Assembly: GCA_021770615.1 (NCBI GenBank)
Contig: JAETQR010000021.1
Span: forward strand, 9,068 to 73,067
Reading direction: 5' to 3'
From: Lachnospiraceae bacterium
GTDB taxonomy: Bacteria > Bacillota_A > Clostridia > Lachnospirales > Lachnospiraceae
DNA length: 64,000 nt
The notes under the pieces were generated by a model. It ran no database searches. It was not told the origin of the DNA and saw only the letters and a program-made list of their open reading frames with translations. The position numbers and the translations under genes were made by a program. Below are positions 1 to 8,777 of this stretch, piece after piece (position 1 is the stretch's first letter; every line of letters begins with the position of its first letter).

Positions 1-1254
1 TTTCTGCTCGGAATAGGAGTGGCGCTGATTTTGCTGGTTTTGACGAATGACCTGCATCAGATTGTCTTTTCATTTCCGGAAGGCGTACCATGGACCAATG
101 AGTCCTGTACCCATGAGGCAGGATACTATCTGATCATGGCGCTGATTGCATTGTGCGGCATTGCGATCAGTGCGATCATGGTACACAAATGCCGCATTCC
201 CAGACGGAAAAAGTTTACACCATTGCCGTTTCTGTGTGTGATCTTCATGATCATTTACGGAGTTCTGTATTTTGTGGATGGCAGTTTTGTCCGCAATTAT
301 TTGAATGATATGACAGCATCCGGCTGTCTGATGGTGGCGGTTTTGTTTGAATTAGTGATAGAAAGCGGCTTGTTTCAGACGAATATCACCTATGAAAACC
401 TGTTTCAAAGCGCCGTCATCACTGTGCAGCTTGCTGACCGGGAGCATCAGGTCCGCTATACTTCGGAAGGTGCAAGGACGGTTCCGAAGGAAATACTGGT
501 GCAGGCGGATACGGCACCGGTTATGCTGGAGCAGTCTGTCCGGTTGTCAGGGGCGGCCATCCGCGGTGGTCATATTTACTGGCAGGAGAATGTATCAGAG
601 CTTCTTTCTGTTCAGAAGGATCTGGAGATGACACGGGAGGAACTCTGTGACACCGGAGATGTTCTGAAAGCTGAGGCAGAGCAAAAAGCTTATCAGCTGC
701 ATTTGGAAGAGGAAAACAGACTCTATGATCTGGTGGAGACACAGACGGCGTCACAGGTTGCCATGCTTCGGAAATTGACAACGAAACTCCGGCAGACAGA
801 AGATCTGGATGAGGCAAAATGCCTGCTTGGGAAAATCGTGATCGTCGGTACATACATCAAACGCCGCAGTGACCTTATACTTGTCTCCGGTCAGAGACAG
901 AGTATCCCGGGAGAGGAGCTGCTTCTCGGTATGAGGGAATTCACAGAAAATCTCAAGCTTTATGGAGTGGAATGTGCTGTGCAGATTTTGAATTGTGAAA
1001 GATTCCTGACGGAAACGGCAGGCACCGTGTACGATGTTTTTGAGGCGGTCATAGAAGAGGGCATAAACACGATTTCAGCTATCCTGCTTTGCCTGGAGGT
1101 GCAGGGTAACAGTCTTTTGCTTACCATCTGCGCTGATTGCAGCGAGGATCTGACTATCCTGACAGAGATGTTTTCAAAGATTACCGTACGGCAGGATGAG
1201 GATGGATTGTGGTATGTGAACAGGGTATTTGAAGAGGGAGGTATCGATCTATGA
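1..1254 (+). CDS. Histidine-kinase-like membrane protein, partial, probable pseudokinase
   Basis: The reading frame is open to the left edge, so the start lies outside the window. A GTG at 19 is only an internal candidate. The visible N-terminal part has at least three hydrophobic segments (residues 1-10, 36-55 and 70-85 counted from 19), then a coiled region at about 205-255 and a C-terminal region shaped like an ATPase domain. Where kinases of this class carry the DHp histidine and the N-box asparagine I see neither (the N-box-like stretch reads EEGINTISAI), so I infer a degenerate, non-catalytic partner. The stop overlaps the start of the complete kinase at 1251 by 4 bp, which suggests translational coupling and a sensory complex. 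Confidence 0.6.
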   Translation, partial: FLLGIGVALILLVLTNDLHQIVFSFPEGVPWTNESCTHEAGYYLIMALIALCGIAISAIMVHKCRIPRRKKFTPLPFLCVIFMIIYGVLYFVDGSFVRNYLNDMTASGCLMVAVLFELVIESGLFQTNITYENLFQSAVITVQLADREHQVRYTSEGARTVPKEILVQADTAPVMLEQSVRLSGAAIRGGHIYWQENVSELLSVQKDLEMTREELCDTGDVLKAEAEQKAYQLHLEEENRLYDLVETQTASQVAMLRKLTTKLRQTEDLDEAKCLLGKIVIVGTYIKRRSDLILVSGQRQSIPGEELLLGMREFTENLKLYGVECAVQILNCERFLTETAGTVYDVFEAVIEEGINTISAILLCLEVQGNSLLLTICADCSEDLTILTEMFSKITVRQDEDGLWYVNRVFEEGGIDL

Positions 1255-2516
1255 GTTCTTTTGCGGCGTGCGGAGAACTGCAGCAGACAGTCCTGATACT
1301 GCTTTTAATGGGAACTGCCCTGTTGCAGATGTTTGTTGCCATCGAGGATGTGGCAGGGCAGAGGTATTTATTTACTGTGTTTGACAGTGTATTGCTGATG
1401 GCTGAACTGTTTTATTCAAAAACATTGCTTGAAACCAGGGAAGGGATTGCCGGCATGAGTGATCCTACGGCTGGAGTCGTATTTCTCTGGCTCATGGAAG
1501 CAGGATTGCTCACTTATGCTGTAGCCAGATATATCCATATGAGGATGCGGATGAGACATTCCCTGTCGCGGGAATCCATCAAAGAGGGCAGTGATAACCT
1601 GCCTGACGGAATATGTTTTTTTGACGAATATGGCACCGTCAGGCTGATCAATAAAAAAATGATGTCCATCGGGATGATGTTATTTGGAGAGGAAATACAG
1701 TCACTTGATGAGTTGCATGATGCGCTGTATTCTCCGCAGTCCGGGGTGGAATGTCTTGACCGGGAGATTGCGCTGTATCACTTTCCGGATGGAACGGTTC
1801 ATCGATTCACAGAGTCTGTGATCGAAGATCAGGAGGGGAAGCAGATCACGGAGGTGATCGCTGCGGATGTAACAGAGCTATACGCAAAACAGGAGGAGCT
1901 GAACAGCGAAAATATCCGTCTGGCGGATGCCAACAGGAGAATGAAGTGGATTTTGGACAATATGAGCGATATTGTGCGGGAGGAAGAAACACTGTCTATG
2001 AAGATCCGTGTCCATGATGATATCGGACACAGTATTCTGGCGGCAAAAAGGGCGCTGATACAGCAGCAGGATATTGCAGTCATCCGGGAGAATGCCGTCC
2101 TGTGGGAAACGGCTGTTGATCTGATTTACCGGGTCAATAATATGCCTGCGGTCCAGGATGAATGGCAGACAGTCCGGAACCGTGCGGAGGAGCTTGGGGT
2201 GGAAATCGTATTTGACGGAACACTGCCGGAGGATGAATTTGTGCGGCATCTGCTGCTTCTTGCGATTCGGGAGTGCGTGACCAACTGTGTGCGTCATGCA
2301 GGAGGAAACCGTGTTTTTGTGGAAGTGACGGATGATGGGAAACGGACAGCATGTGAGATAACCAATAACGGCAGGGCGCCGCAGGGGGCAGTCGTCGAGG
2401 GAAGCGGGCTTTCCAGCTTGCGCCGCCGCATAGAGCGGGAAGGTGGTATCATGGAGCTGACAGATAGTCCCCGTTTTGTACTTACGGTCATTCTGCCTGC
2501 AAAAAAAATTTTATAA
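1251..2516 (+). CDS. Sensor histidine kinase with PAS domain (NarX/LiaS-like HisKA_3 type)
   Basis: A 421-residue membrane kinase. Two or three hydrophobic segments occupy residues 10-95. A PAS-like domain follows at about 115-215, then a short coiled linker. The phosphoacceptor is H255 in the box VHDDIGHSILAAK. The ATPase domain shows the N-box ECVTNCVRHAG near residue 345 and a glycine-rich lid (GSGLSSLRRRI). It should phosphorylate the LuxR-type regulator encoded 15 bp downstream. It overlaps the preceding kinase-like gene by 4 bp, so the three genes form one operon. The signal is unknown. Confidence 0.88.
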   Translation: MSSFAACGELQQTVLILLLMGTALLQMFVAIEDVAGQRYLFTVFDSVLLMAELFYSKTLLETREGIAGMSDPTAGVVFLWLMEAGLLTYAVARYIHMRMRMRHSLSRESIKEGSDNLPDGICFFDEYGTVRLINKKMMSIGMMLFGEEIQSLDELHDALYSPQSGVECLDREIALYHFPDGTVHRFTESVIEDQEGKQITEVIAADVTELYAKQEELNSENIRLADANRRMKWILDNMSDIVREEETLSMKIRVHDDIGHSILAAKRALIQQQDIAVIRENAVLWETAVDLIYRVNNMPAVQDEWQTVRNRAEELGVEIVFDGTLPEDEFVRHLLLLAIRECVTNCVRHAGGNRVFVEVTDDGKRTACEITNNGRAPQGAVVEGSGLSSLRRRIEREGGIMELTDSPRFVLTVILPAKKIL

Positions 2517-2530
2517 AAAGGAGACTGGCT

Positions 2531-3172
2531 ATGAAAAATGTGATGATCGTGGAAGACCAGAGGATGATACGGAGCATTCTGGAAGGATATATTGATAAGG
2601 CTGCTGATCTTGTGCTGGCTGCTTCTGTGGAAGGGGCTGAGCGGGCATGTGAAATCTGCGGGGAGAAAAAGATCCATCTGATTTTGATGGATGTGCAGAC
2701 GGCACATCGGGAAAATGGCCTTGCGGCAGTGAGAAAGATTAAGAAGGTTTATCCGGATATCCGGATCATTGTGGTGACTTCCCTGGTAGATGCCGGTATT
2801 TTGGAGCAGGCTAAACGTTTTGGGGCAGACAGTCTGTGGTATAAGGATACGGATGAGGCGGTGCTGATGCAGGTCATATCCCGTACGATGGCAGGAGAAC
2901 ACGTTTTTCCTGATGCGCCGCCGGTTGTTGAGATCGGCACGGCAAAGAGCACGGAGTTTACGAAAACGGAGATGCGTGTCCTGCGTTGCCTGGTGAAGGG
3001 GATGACCTATCCCCAAATTGCGGAAAAGCTGAATGTGGGGGTGGTTACTGTGAAATATCATGTGACAAATATGCTGGAAAAGACGAACCTGAAAAATAAA
3101 CTTCAACTGGCGGTTGCCGTCAGCGATGCAAAATTTGTCGTGGATCTTGCCGGGGACGATGAAGTTGTTTGA
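2531..3172 (+). CDS. Response regulator, NarL/LuxR family
   Basis: 213 residues. An N-terminal receiver domain carries the phosphoacceptor D54 in LILMDVQTA. A LuxR-type helix-turn-helix lies at about 143-205 (FTKTEMRVLRCLVKGM, then VTVKYHVTNMLEKT). The AAGGAGA ribosome site lies just before the ATG. It is the cytoplasmic DNA-binding output of the kinase encoded immediately upstream. Target genes cannot be read from the sequence. The next promoter region, upstream of the LytTR regulator at 3305, is one possible target. Confidence 0.9.
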   Translation: MKNVMIVEDQRMIRSILEGYIDKAADLVLAASVEGAERACEICGEKKIHLILMDVQTAHRENGLAAVRKIKKVYPDIRIIVVTSLVDAGILEQAKRFGADSLWYKDTDEAVLMQVISRTMAGEHVFPDAPPVVEIGTAKSTEFTKTEMRVLRCLVKGMTYPQIAEKLNVGVVTVKYHVTNMLEKTNLKNKLQLAVAVSDAKFVVDLAGDDEVV

Positions 3173-3179
3173 CGGAAAA

Positions 3180-3195
3180 CTATACCAAAGTATAG
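3180..3195. promoter_or_regulatory. Palindrome upstream of the LytTR regulator gene
   Basis: CTATAC-CAAA-GTATAG is a perfect 6-bp inverted repeat right after the NarL-type regulator gene. A TATAAT-like -10 lies nearby at about 3218-3223, without a good -35 box. The TATACC core also occurs in the repeats at 4093-4128, so the same regulator may bind both places. It is too short and lacks a U tract for a convincing terminator. Confidence 0.35.
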
Positions 3196-3304
3196 GGTAC
3201 GATTTGTCGAAAAATTGTATAATCATAACATAGATGTATTTGGCCTGACGGCGTAAATTTGAACCCGCCGTTGAGCTGGCCTGATTATAACATGGAGGTT
3301 GAAA

Positions 3305-4054
3305 ATGACAGTTCAGATCGCACTCTGTGATGACGAGACAGCAGAACTTAAAAAAACAGAAGAAATACTGGGTGCCTATAAGCAGAAACATATGAACACA
3401 GACTTTATGATAGAACGTTTTGAAAGTACGGATGAGTTGCTCTGTATGGTCAGAGAAGGAAAGTATTCGCCCCATTTAATTTTTATGGATGTTTACATGC
3501 CGGGAGAGACAGGACAAAGTGTTCCATTGGGGATAGAGGCAGCGAGAAGGCTTCGAGACATGGGGAATGAGGCAAAACTGGTTTTTCTTACTACCTCAAA
3601 GGAACATGCACTGGATGCTTTCGAGGTGGAGGCATTCCAGTATGTGCTAAAACCGGTACAGCCAGATAAAGTATTTTCCCTTTTAGACCGTTTTCAGAAA
3701 GAAGCAGAAGAGGAACGGGAGAAATACCTCCTGTTGCGTGTGGAAGGAAAGATCATGAGGGTTCCGGTCAAGGATGTTGTGTATTGCGAAGCGCAGGGAA
3801 AACGTCAGTGTATCCATATGGCGGATGGTACAGAGGTGCTGCTGAACCTGACGATGGCAAAGCTTTATGAGATATGTTCCGTCTGTCAGGCGCTGGTGAA
3901 GGTGGGTGCTTCTTACATCGTCCATCTGGAACATATCGACAGCCTGAATGCACAGGAGGCACAGCTGGATACCGGAAAGAAAATCTATCTTCCCAGAGGA
4001 ACATACCGATATCTGCGGGAGCAGTATTTTGACTATTATTGCGGAAGGGAATGA
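3305..4054 (+). CDS. Response regulator of the LytTR (AgrA/LytR) family
   Basis: About 249 residues from the ATG at 3305, which has GGAGG six bases upstream. A TTG two codons earlier overlaps that ribosome site and is rejected. The receiver domain has its phosphoacceptor at D62 (LIFMDVYMPGETG) and the KP signature in YVLKPVQPDK. The C-terminal LytTR domain (about 140-240) binds DNA through a beta fold, typically at direct repeats about 21 bp apart. No kinase gene adjoins it, so its partner is either the upstream kinase or encoded elsewhere. Suitably spaced direct repeats precede the next gene, so it probably controls the solute-binding protein and chemoreceptor. Confidence 0.88.
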   Translation: MTVQIALCDDETAELKKTEEILGAYKQKHMNTDFMIERFESTDELLCMVREGKYSPHLIFMDVYMPGETGQSVPLGIEAARRLRDMGNEAKLVFLTTSKEHALDAFEVEAFQYVLKPVQPDKVFSLLDRFQKEAEEEREKYLLLRVEGKIMRVPVKDVVYCEAQGKRQCIHMADGTEVLLNLTMAKLYEICSVCQALVKVGASYIVHLEHIDSLNAQEAQLDTGKKIYLPRGTYRYLREQYFDYYCGRE

Positions 4055-4092
4055 CTGTGAATCCGGATTGTGACAGATACTAGCGGAGATGC

Positions 4093-4128
4093 AAATTGTA
4101 CCTGAAAAAGCGAAAATTATACCGGAAA
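4093..4128. promoter_or_regulatory. Tandem direct repeats, candidate LytTR operator
   Basis: Two 15-base half-sites, AAATTGTACCTGAAA at 4093 and AAATTATACCGGAAA at 4114, differ at two positions and start 21 bp apart, two helical turns. That geometry is typical of LytTR regulators, and the gene upstream encodes one. They end about 11 bp before a weak -35 region and so are well placed for activation of the gene at 4222. Confidence 0.6.
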
Positions 4129-4139
4129 GCAGAAAAAAG

Positions 4140-4168
4140 TAGTTTTTTGCACGATTTTATACTATAAT
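4140..4168 (+). promoter_or_regulatory. Promoter of the solute-binding protein and chemoreceptor operon
   Basis: A perfect TATAAT lies at 4163-4168. At 17 bp upstream there is only a poor -35 match (TAGTTT), as expected for a promoter that needs an activator bound at the repeats directly upstream. Confidence 0.5.
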
Positions 4169-4221
4169 AAATAACAGGATGAAAATAAATATGTATTGGG
4201 AAGGAGTTGACAAAAATACAG

Positions 4222-5568
4222 ATGAAAAGGAAATTTTTGATTGTATTTGGGACGCTTTTCTGCCTGGTTTTGGGGATGTTTACCGGATGCGGGCAAAAAG
4301 CGGAGGAGGCCAGGATATATTACTTAAATTATAAGCCGGAATCGACGGATAGCTGGAAAGAGATCGCCAAAGCTTACGAGGCTGAGACTGGTATAGAAGT
4401 AAGGATATTGACGGCTGCAAGCGGCAGTTATGAACAGACTTTGAAATCCGAGATTGCAAAGCAGAAAGCTCCCACGTTGTTTCAGATCAATGGTCCGGTG
4501 GACTACGAGAAATGGAAAAATTACTGCAGGGATTTGAGCGATACCCAGTTCTATTCCTGGTTGACAAGGCCGGACATGGCGGTCAGGAACGGAGACGGCG
4601 TCTATGGGATTCCTTATGTGGTGGAAGGGTATGGCATTATATACAATGACGGCATTATGCAGAAATATTTTTCACTGCCCTCAAAGAAGACGGATTTTGG
4701 GAGCATGGATGAAGTCAACAATTTTGACAAACTCAAGGCATTAGTGGAAGATATGTCGCAGCATCTTGAAGAACTCGGCATTGAAGGGGTATTTGCTTCC
4801 ACTTCTTTCAGCGAGGGGGAGGACTGGCGCTGGCAAACGCATTTAGCGAACCTTCCTGTTTATTACGAGTTTTCCGAGAAAGGGGTTGCGGATGAGGCGG
4901 AACTCGATTTTAGTTTTGAAAAGAATTATAAAAATATTTTTGATCTGTACATAAATAACTCGTGTGCCACCCGCGAGGAGCTCGCTTCTAAGACGGTGGA
5001 TGATTCCATGGAGGAGTTTGCGATGGGGAAAGTGGCGATGGTGCAGAACGGCAACTGGGCCTGGAACCAGATTTCCCAGATTGACGGCAACCAGGTAAAA
5101 GAGGAAGATGTGAAATTCCTGCCAATTTATACAGGTGTAAGCGGCGAGGAAGAACAGGGACTGTGCATTGGCACGGAAAGCTATATCTGCGTGAATCGTA
5201 TTGCCAGTGAGGCTGACCAGCAGGCTTCTATTGATTTTCTGGAATGGCTGTATGGCTCTGAGACGGGCAAGAAATATGTCACAGATTCCCTGGGCTTTAT
5301 TTCTCCATTCAACACCTTTGCTTATGAGGAGAGCCCGAATGACCCTCTGGCAAGGCAGGTCGTCTCCGATATGTCGGATTCCTCTAAGAAAACGGTGAAC
5401 TGGGACTTTACAACGTTTCCAAGCCAGCGTTTTAAGGTAGAGCTTGGAAATTCGCTCTTTGCGTATTGTAAGGGGAAAACAACCTGGGAAGAAGTAGTAG
5501 GATCCGTGAAAAAAAACTGGGCATCTGAGAAAGCATCAGCACTTGAAGGGGGAAAGGAGAACAAATGA
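4222..5568 (+). CDS. Extracellular solute-binding lipoprotein (sugar ABC transporter type)
   Basis: About 448 residues from the ATG at 4222. A TTG at 4207 directly abuts the AAGGAG ribosome site and is an unlikely start, although the spacing to the ATG is long (15 bases). A lipoprotein signal peptide ends in a lipobox with the acylated Cys at residue 23 (MFTGC). The mature part resembles family 1 carbohydrate-binding proteins ([34 protein letters not shown]). No permease or ATPase gene is present. Its stop overlaps the chemoreceptor start (ATGA), so it probably presents ligand to that receptor rather than to a transporter. The ligand is unknown, a sugar by family resemblance. Confidence 0.85.
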   Translation: MKRKFLIVFGTLFCLVLGMFTGCGQKAEEARIYYLNYKPESTDSWKEIAKAYEAETGIEVRILTAASGSYEQTLKSEIAKQKAPTLFQINGPVDYEKWKNYCRDLSDTQFYSWLTRPDMAVRNGDGVYGIPYVVEGYGIIYNDGIMQKYFSLPSKKTDFGSMDEVNNFDKLKALVEDMSQHLEELGIEGVFASTSFSEGEDWRWQTHLANLPVYYEFSEKGVADEAELDFSFEKNYKNIFDLYINNSCATREELASKTVDDSMEEFAMGKVAMVQNGNWAWNQISQIDGNQVKEEDVKFLPIYTGVSGEEEQGLCIGTESYICVNRIASEADQQASIDFLEWLYGSETGKKYVTDSLGFISPFNTFAYEESPNDPLARQVVSDMSDSSKKTVNWDFTTFPSQRFKVELGNSLFAYCKGKTTWEEVVGSVKKNWASEKASALEGGKENK

Positions 5569-7241
5569 AATCCATACGCGGTAAAATTGCGCTGCTGATC
5601 ACAGCCACTTCCATTCTTTTGATTGCAGGGATATTAACTGTATCTTATATGGTAAATAAAAACAATATTACAGATTTATGTGAGAGTTATTTATACGACA
5701 CCTGTGTCCATGCCTCGGATACCCTGTATGAATGTTTTTACAGCGATGCCGAGAGAGACAACATGGATGTGGGACTTGGGAGGCTCGATTATATTTTGAA
5801 TAATGTAGGGATCAATACCATGCAGTCGAGCAGGGCTTATCTGGTAGATACGCAGGGAAAGTTCCTGTATCATGATAATGCGGATATGTTAGGTCAGCAG
5901 ATTGAGGGAAATACAGTGATCCAAAGTGTTCTTGATACCCTGCAGACAGGCATGATCACACCGGCGGACGTCAGGGAATGTACGGTAGATGGCAGGGAGG
6001 TCTACATTGCCTTCATGTGTACGGTCAATGACTGGGTCATTTTTGTGCAGGCGGATAAGTCGGATGTTATGAAACCGGTCAATACCATATCTGCAATCTG
6101 TGCTGTGATCGGGCTGGTACTGCTTTTGGCGGCTTTGGGCATCGGCATGGCGGTTACGCGGATGATTACACGGCCCATTGCGGCATTAACTGCAGTGATC
6201 AATGATATTTCTGAGCTGAACATGCAAAGCGGCAGCGTCATTCCGGCAACGCATGATGAGGTGGGTACAATGGGAACTGCCGTCATCCATATGAAGGAGC
6301 AGTTGTCAGGAATTGTTTCGGAACTTAATGATATTTCGGAAAAACTGGTAAAGGACTCGGATTCCCTCTATGAGATTTCGGAAGGGGTGAATCAGGCTTC
6401 CACCAATAATTCTGCCATTAACCAGAAGATGGCGGTTGCCATGGAGGAGACCTCTGCGTCCATGGAATCTGTTACGGCCCATGTTGAAAATATGAACCGG
6501 AATGCAGCTGCTGTTGCCGGGCATATCAACGCCGGAACAAAACTTACAGCGGATGCGCGCCAAAAGAGCGAGGTGATCCATGAGAAAACAAGCGCTTCCC
6601 GTGAGGAGACTTTGCAGGTGTACGATAAAATACAGAAAACTTCGCAGGAAGCGATTGTAAAAGCGCAGAAGGCAGCTCAGATCAATGAGTTTGCAAAAGC
6701 CATTCAGGATATTGCGGACCAGACGAACCTGCTTTCTTTGAATGCTTCGATTGAAGCGGCAAGAGCAGGGGAAGAAGGAAAAGGATTTGGTGTTGTGGCA
6801 GGCGAGATTGCGTCTCTGGCGGCCCAGTCTACCCAGACCGGAGCTAATATCGTGGCGATTGTGGACGATGTCAATTCGTCTGTGGAGACATTGAAAGACT
6901 GTCTCGTGGATGCCCTGGATTTTCTTGAGAATAAAGTAATGAATGACTACAATGAGTTTATGCAGTCCAGTGATGAATACAGCGGGGCAACCAGGTCGAT
7001 TGAGGAGTTTATGAATCAGGCGAACGAGGAGGTTATGGAGCTGAAACGTTTCATTGATGAGATTACGGGTACCATGTCGGAAGTCAGCAATACTATCAGC
7101 GATTGTACCATAGGGATCTCTGATATTGCCCAGAAGACGACAGATGTGGTCGGGCTTACGGCGGAAGCTTTTGACAAGACATCAAGCGGCAAGGTTTCCG
7201 CCCGGAAATTGTCAGATATTACTTCAAGATTCCGGTTGTAA
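5565..7241 (+). CDS. Methyl-accepting chemotaxis protein with Cache-like sensor
   Basis: 558 residues. Membrane segments lie at about 8-29 and 175-197. The extracellular part resembles a Cache domain ([20 protein letters not shown]). A HAMP domain (about 198-250) and a long cytoplasmic helical signalling domain follow, with the conserved hairpin tip [18 protein letters not shown] that contacts CheA/CheW. No CheR-binding pentapeptide is visible at the C-terminus. It overlaps the binding-protein gene by 4 bp, so the two are made together. This suggests chemotaxis toward the bound solute. A terminator follows at 7318. Confidence 0.9.
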   Translation: MKSIRGKIALLITATSILLIAGILTVSYMVNKNNITDLCESYLYDTCVHASDTLYECFYSDAERDNMDVGLGRLDYILNNVGINTMQSSRAYLVDTQGKFLYHDNADMLGQQIEGNTVIQSVLDTLQTGMITPADVRECTVDGREVYIAFMCTVNDWVIFVQADKSDVMKPVNTISAICAVIGLVLLLAALGIGMAVTRMITRPIAALTAVINDISELNMQSGSVIPATHDEVGTMGTAVIHMKEQLSGIVSELNDISEKLVKDSDSLYEISEGVNQASTNNSAINQKMAVAMEETSASMESVTAHVENMNRNAAAVAGHINAGTKLTADARQKSEVIHEKTSASREETLQVYDKIQKTSQEAIVKAQKAAQINEFAKAIQDIADQTNLLSLNASIEAARAGEEGKGFGVVAGEIASLAAQSTQTGANIVAIVDDVNSSVETLKDCLVDALDFLENKVMNDYNEFMQSSDEYSGATRSIEEFMNQANEEVMELKRFIDEITGTMSEVSNTISDCTIGISDIAQKTTDVVGLTAEAFDKTSSGKVSARKLSDITSRFRL

Positions 7242-7317
7242 CAAACGAAGCTCGGAGTGTTTCGTCAAGATATAGTAATCGTCTTAATGCCAAAGAAAAA
7301 GTAAATATAATTTTGTC

Positions 7318-7347
7318 GGGCGGTCTGTTTCCTAGACCGCCTGTTTT
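7318..7347 (+). terminator. Rho-independent terminator after the chemoreceptor gene
   Basis: GGCGGTCT and AGACCGCC form an 8-bp stem around a 7-base loop, followed by GTTTT. It closes the sensory operon and marks the left edge of the AT-rich accessory region. Confidence 0.8.
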
Positions 7348-7361
7348 AATGAAAAAAGAAA

Positions 7362-7390
7362 ATGACAGAAAAATCGGTATACGTTATAAT
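7362..7390 (+). promoter_or_regulatory. Promoter of the hypothetical membrane protein gene
   Basis: ATGACA (-35), a 17-bp spacer and TATAAT (-10) lie about 65 bp before the likely start codon of the gene at 7452. Confidence 0.55.
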
Positions 7391-7451
7391 GGAGATATGG
7401 ATTCATTCGATGAAAGCAGATTAGGAATGAAAGAAAAGAAGGGAGGTGCTG

Positions 7452-8006
7452 GTGGTGGTAGATTTTAGAAAAAAATTGTGTATTTTTTCTGTTAGTATAA
7501 TTTTAGGGTTGTTATATATATGTATTGCTCCATGGGCAAGTATTTTTATTGGGACGCTACTGTTAGAACAGCCTGCAAAACCCCAAATAGTGCGGGAAGA
7601 ATTTTCTTTCACATTAATTTATAAAATAGGCGGGGAAAGAAAAGTGGTTAAAGATACATTAATATGTGAGTTTGATGGAATTGGCATAGATGAAGGAAGG
7701 GGCAAATACCGCAAATGGAAAAGCGAATTGGCAAGTGGAAATACTAATATTGTATTATGGGAGAAGGAGGGGAAGGGAGGAGTGAAAAAGAAAATTTATT
7801 ATAATTATGCACCACCGGGGTATTATATGGGAGATCCTGATGATGCGGGTGGAAATAAGTCAAATTTTTCTGACATTATCTTGGAAAAAGAATCGGATGA
7901 TTCAATAGAGCAGATATTTATTAGTGAAAAAAGGCTTTTACAAAAATATGACATTGAGATTATCAGTTGGGACTGTGAGGAACCAATAGAAAATGTGTTT
8001 GAGTAA
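7452..8006 (+). CDS. Hypothetical protein with N-terminal membrane anchor
   Basis: I do not recognise the family. The frame opens with several GTG codons. The GTG at 7446 lies inside the GGGAGG ribosome site, so 7452 or 7455 is the likely start, giving about 184 residues. Residues 8-30 form one membrane helix. The rest is polar and extracellular or cytoplasmic, with a run YKIGGERKVVKDTLICEFDG and an acidic C-terminus. Base composition is AT-rich, unlike the sensory genes to the left. It stands alone behind its own promoter. Confidence 0.5.
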   Translation: MVVDFRKKLCIFSVSIILGLLYICIAPWASIFIGTLLLEQPAKPQIVREEFSFTLIYKIGGERKVVKDTLICEFDGIGIDEGRGKYRKWKSELASGNTNIVLWEKEGKGGVKKKIYYNYAPPGYYMGDPDDAGGNKSNFSDIILEKESDDSIEQIFISEKRLLQKYDIEIISWDCEEPIENVFE

Positions 8007-8017
8007 AATTGTGGTAT

Positions 8018-8235
8018 TAATTGCATTCAGATAGTAGTCAGGACTTTAAGAGTTACGATGACTGTCAGCATATAGGAGCAGCGGTTGTGGATGATTGTGA
8101 TTGTATTATTTCGTGGAATTTTAAACACATTGTAAATATTAAAACTATTCATGGGATAAGGGCGATAACAAACTTAGAGGGTTATAAGAATATAGATATC
8201 CTAGTCCAACAGTATTGTTAGAAAGTGAGGGATGA
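8018..8235 (+). pseudogene. C-terminal remnant of a PIN-domain toxin (VapC-like), frameshifted
   Basis: The frame starting near 8021 encodes the last third of a PIN-domain protein, including CIISWNFKHIVNIKTI and LEGYKNIDI. It then runs to a TAG at 8221. The neighbouring frame supplies the expected ending YPSPTVLLESEG and stops at 8235, so a small indel separates the two. The N-terminal two thirds, which would carry the first catalytic acidic residues, are missing. PIN proteins of this kind are RNases of toxin-antitoxin pairs. This copy cannot be active. The small ORF at 8238 follows at once. Confidence 0.7.
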
Positions 8236-8237
8236 TT

Positions 8238-8402
8238 ATGGAGAAACCAGTTCTCAGTCCTGATTTTACGATTGATGATATTCATAAGCTGCGGGAATAT
8301 AATTATTATCTCACAAAAGATATGACCCCGCAGGAACGCATGGATTATTACAATAAGAAAGGAAGGGCATTTCAGCAGGAGATAGAGGAAAGTAAGCTGT
8401 AG
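8238..8402 (+). CDS. Small protein (54 aa) paired with the PIN remnant
   Basis: The ORF starts at an ATG with GTGAGGG upstream and encodes 54 residues, beginning MEKPVLSPDFTIDDIHKLRE and containing YNYYLTKDMTPQERMDYYNK. From memory of related loci, similar small proteins lie beside PIN-domain genes in Clostridia and may be their antitoxins. That link is inference. The reading frame is intact although the toxin is destroyed, so it may be an orphan antitoxin or simply a passenger. Confidence 0.6.
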   Translation: MEKPVLSPDFTIDDIHKLREYNYYLTKDMTPQERMDYYNKKGRAFQQEIEESKL

Positions 8403-8673
8403 AAAGTATAATTAAATATGTCATGGCTAGGATTACTGGTTGGAGTTTTTTCTTGCTGCTCTGTCATGTATTCTCATAAAATGAAAAGTGAATTGGATTT
8501 TCGGTTCATAATATCAGGAGGTACGATAATGACAATAATAGAAAATGTAAAAGGTATCATGGTGGGTACGGGCATTTCTGGGAATTAGTACAAAAATGAA
8601 CAGGAGCAGAGGGGAAAACAAAGATTAGTATGATATGAAGAAAGCCCGAGATTCGATTCCTCTAATTCCCATT
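8403..8673. other. Intergenic remnant region without a supported gene
   Basis: Several short ORFs occur (for example an ATG at 8418 running to 8588 in frame), but none resembles a known protein. A GGGAATTAG at 8580 has its reverse complement CTAATTCCC at 8662, which could pair. The region lies between the PIN remnant and the recombinase cassette and is probably recombination debris. Confidence 0.4.
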
Positions 8674-8697
8674 GGGGCTATCCGTTAGCCCCTTTTT
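8674..8697 (+). terminator. Rho-independent terminator
   Basis: GGGGCTA and TAGCCCC form a 7-bp stem with a TCCGT loop, followed by five T. It isolates the next cassette from upstream transcription. Confidence 0.8.
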
Positions 8698-8777
8698 AGT
8701 GAAAAAAATAAATGCTATACTGGGCGATTTTTATTGAGTCGCCTTATTTTTATGCCAATTTATTGGAGGTGTTCCTT

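Noticed and set aside
2294..3475. Long minus-strand ORF of 393 codons over the kinase and regulator genes
   Set aside because: A shadow of the plus-strand genes, with no ribosome site and His/Cys-rich artefact composition. The same applies to the long antisense frames at 62442-63311 and 59451-60356.
8418..8588. 56-codon ORF between the PIN remnant and the recombinase cassette
   Set aside because: No recognisable protein and no consistent ribosome site for the full frame.
8580..8672. Possible tRNA or tRNA remnant with acceptor GGGAATT/AATTCCC and a TTCGATT loop
   Set aside because: The D-arm GG, a proper T stem and a recognisable anticodon arm are missing. The pairing is more likely chance or recombination debris.
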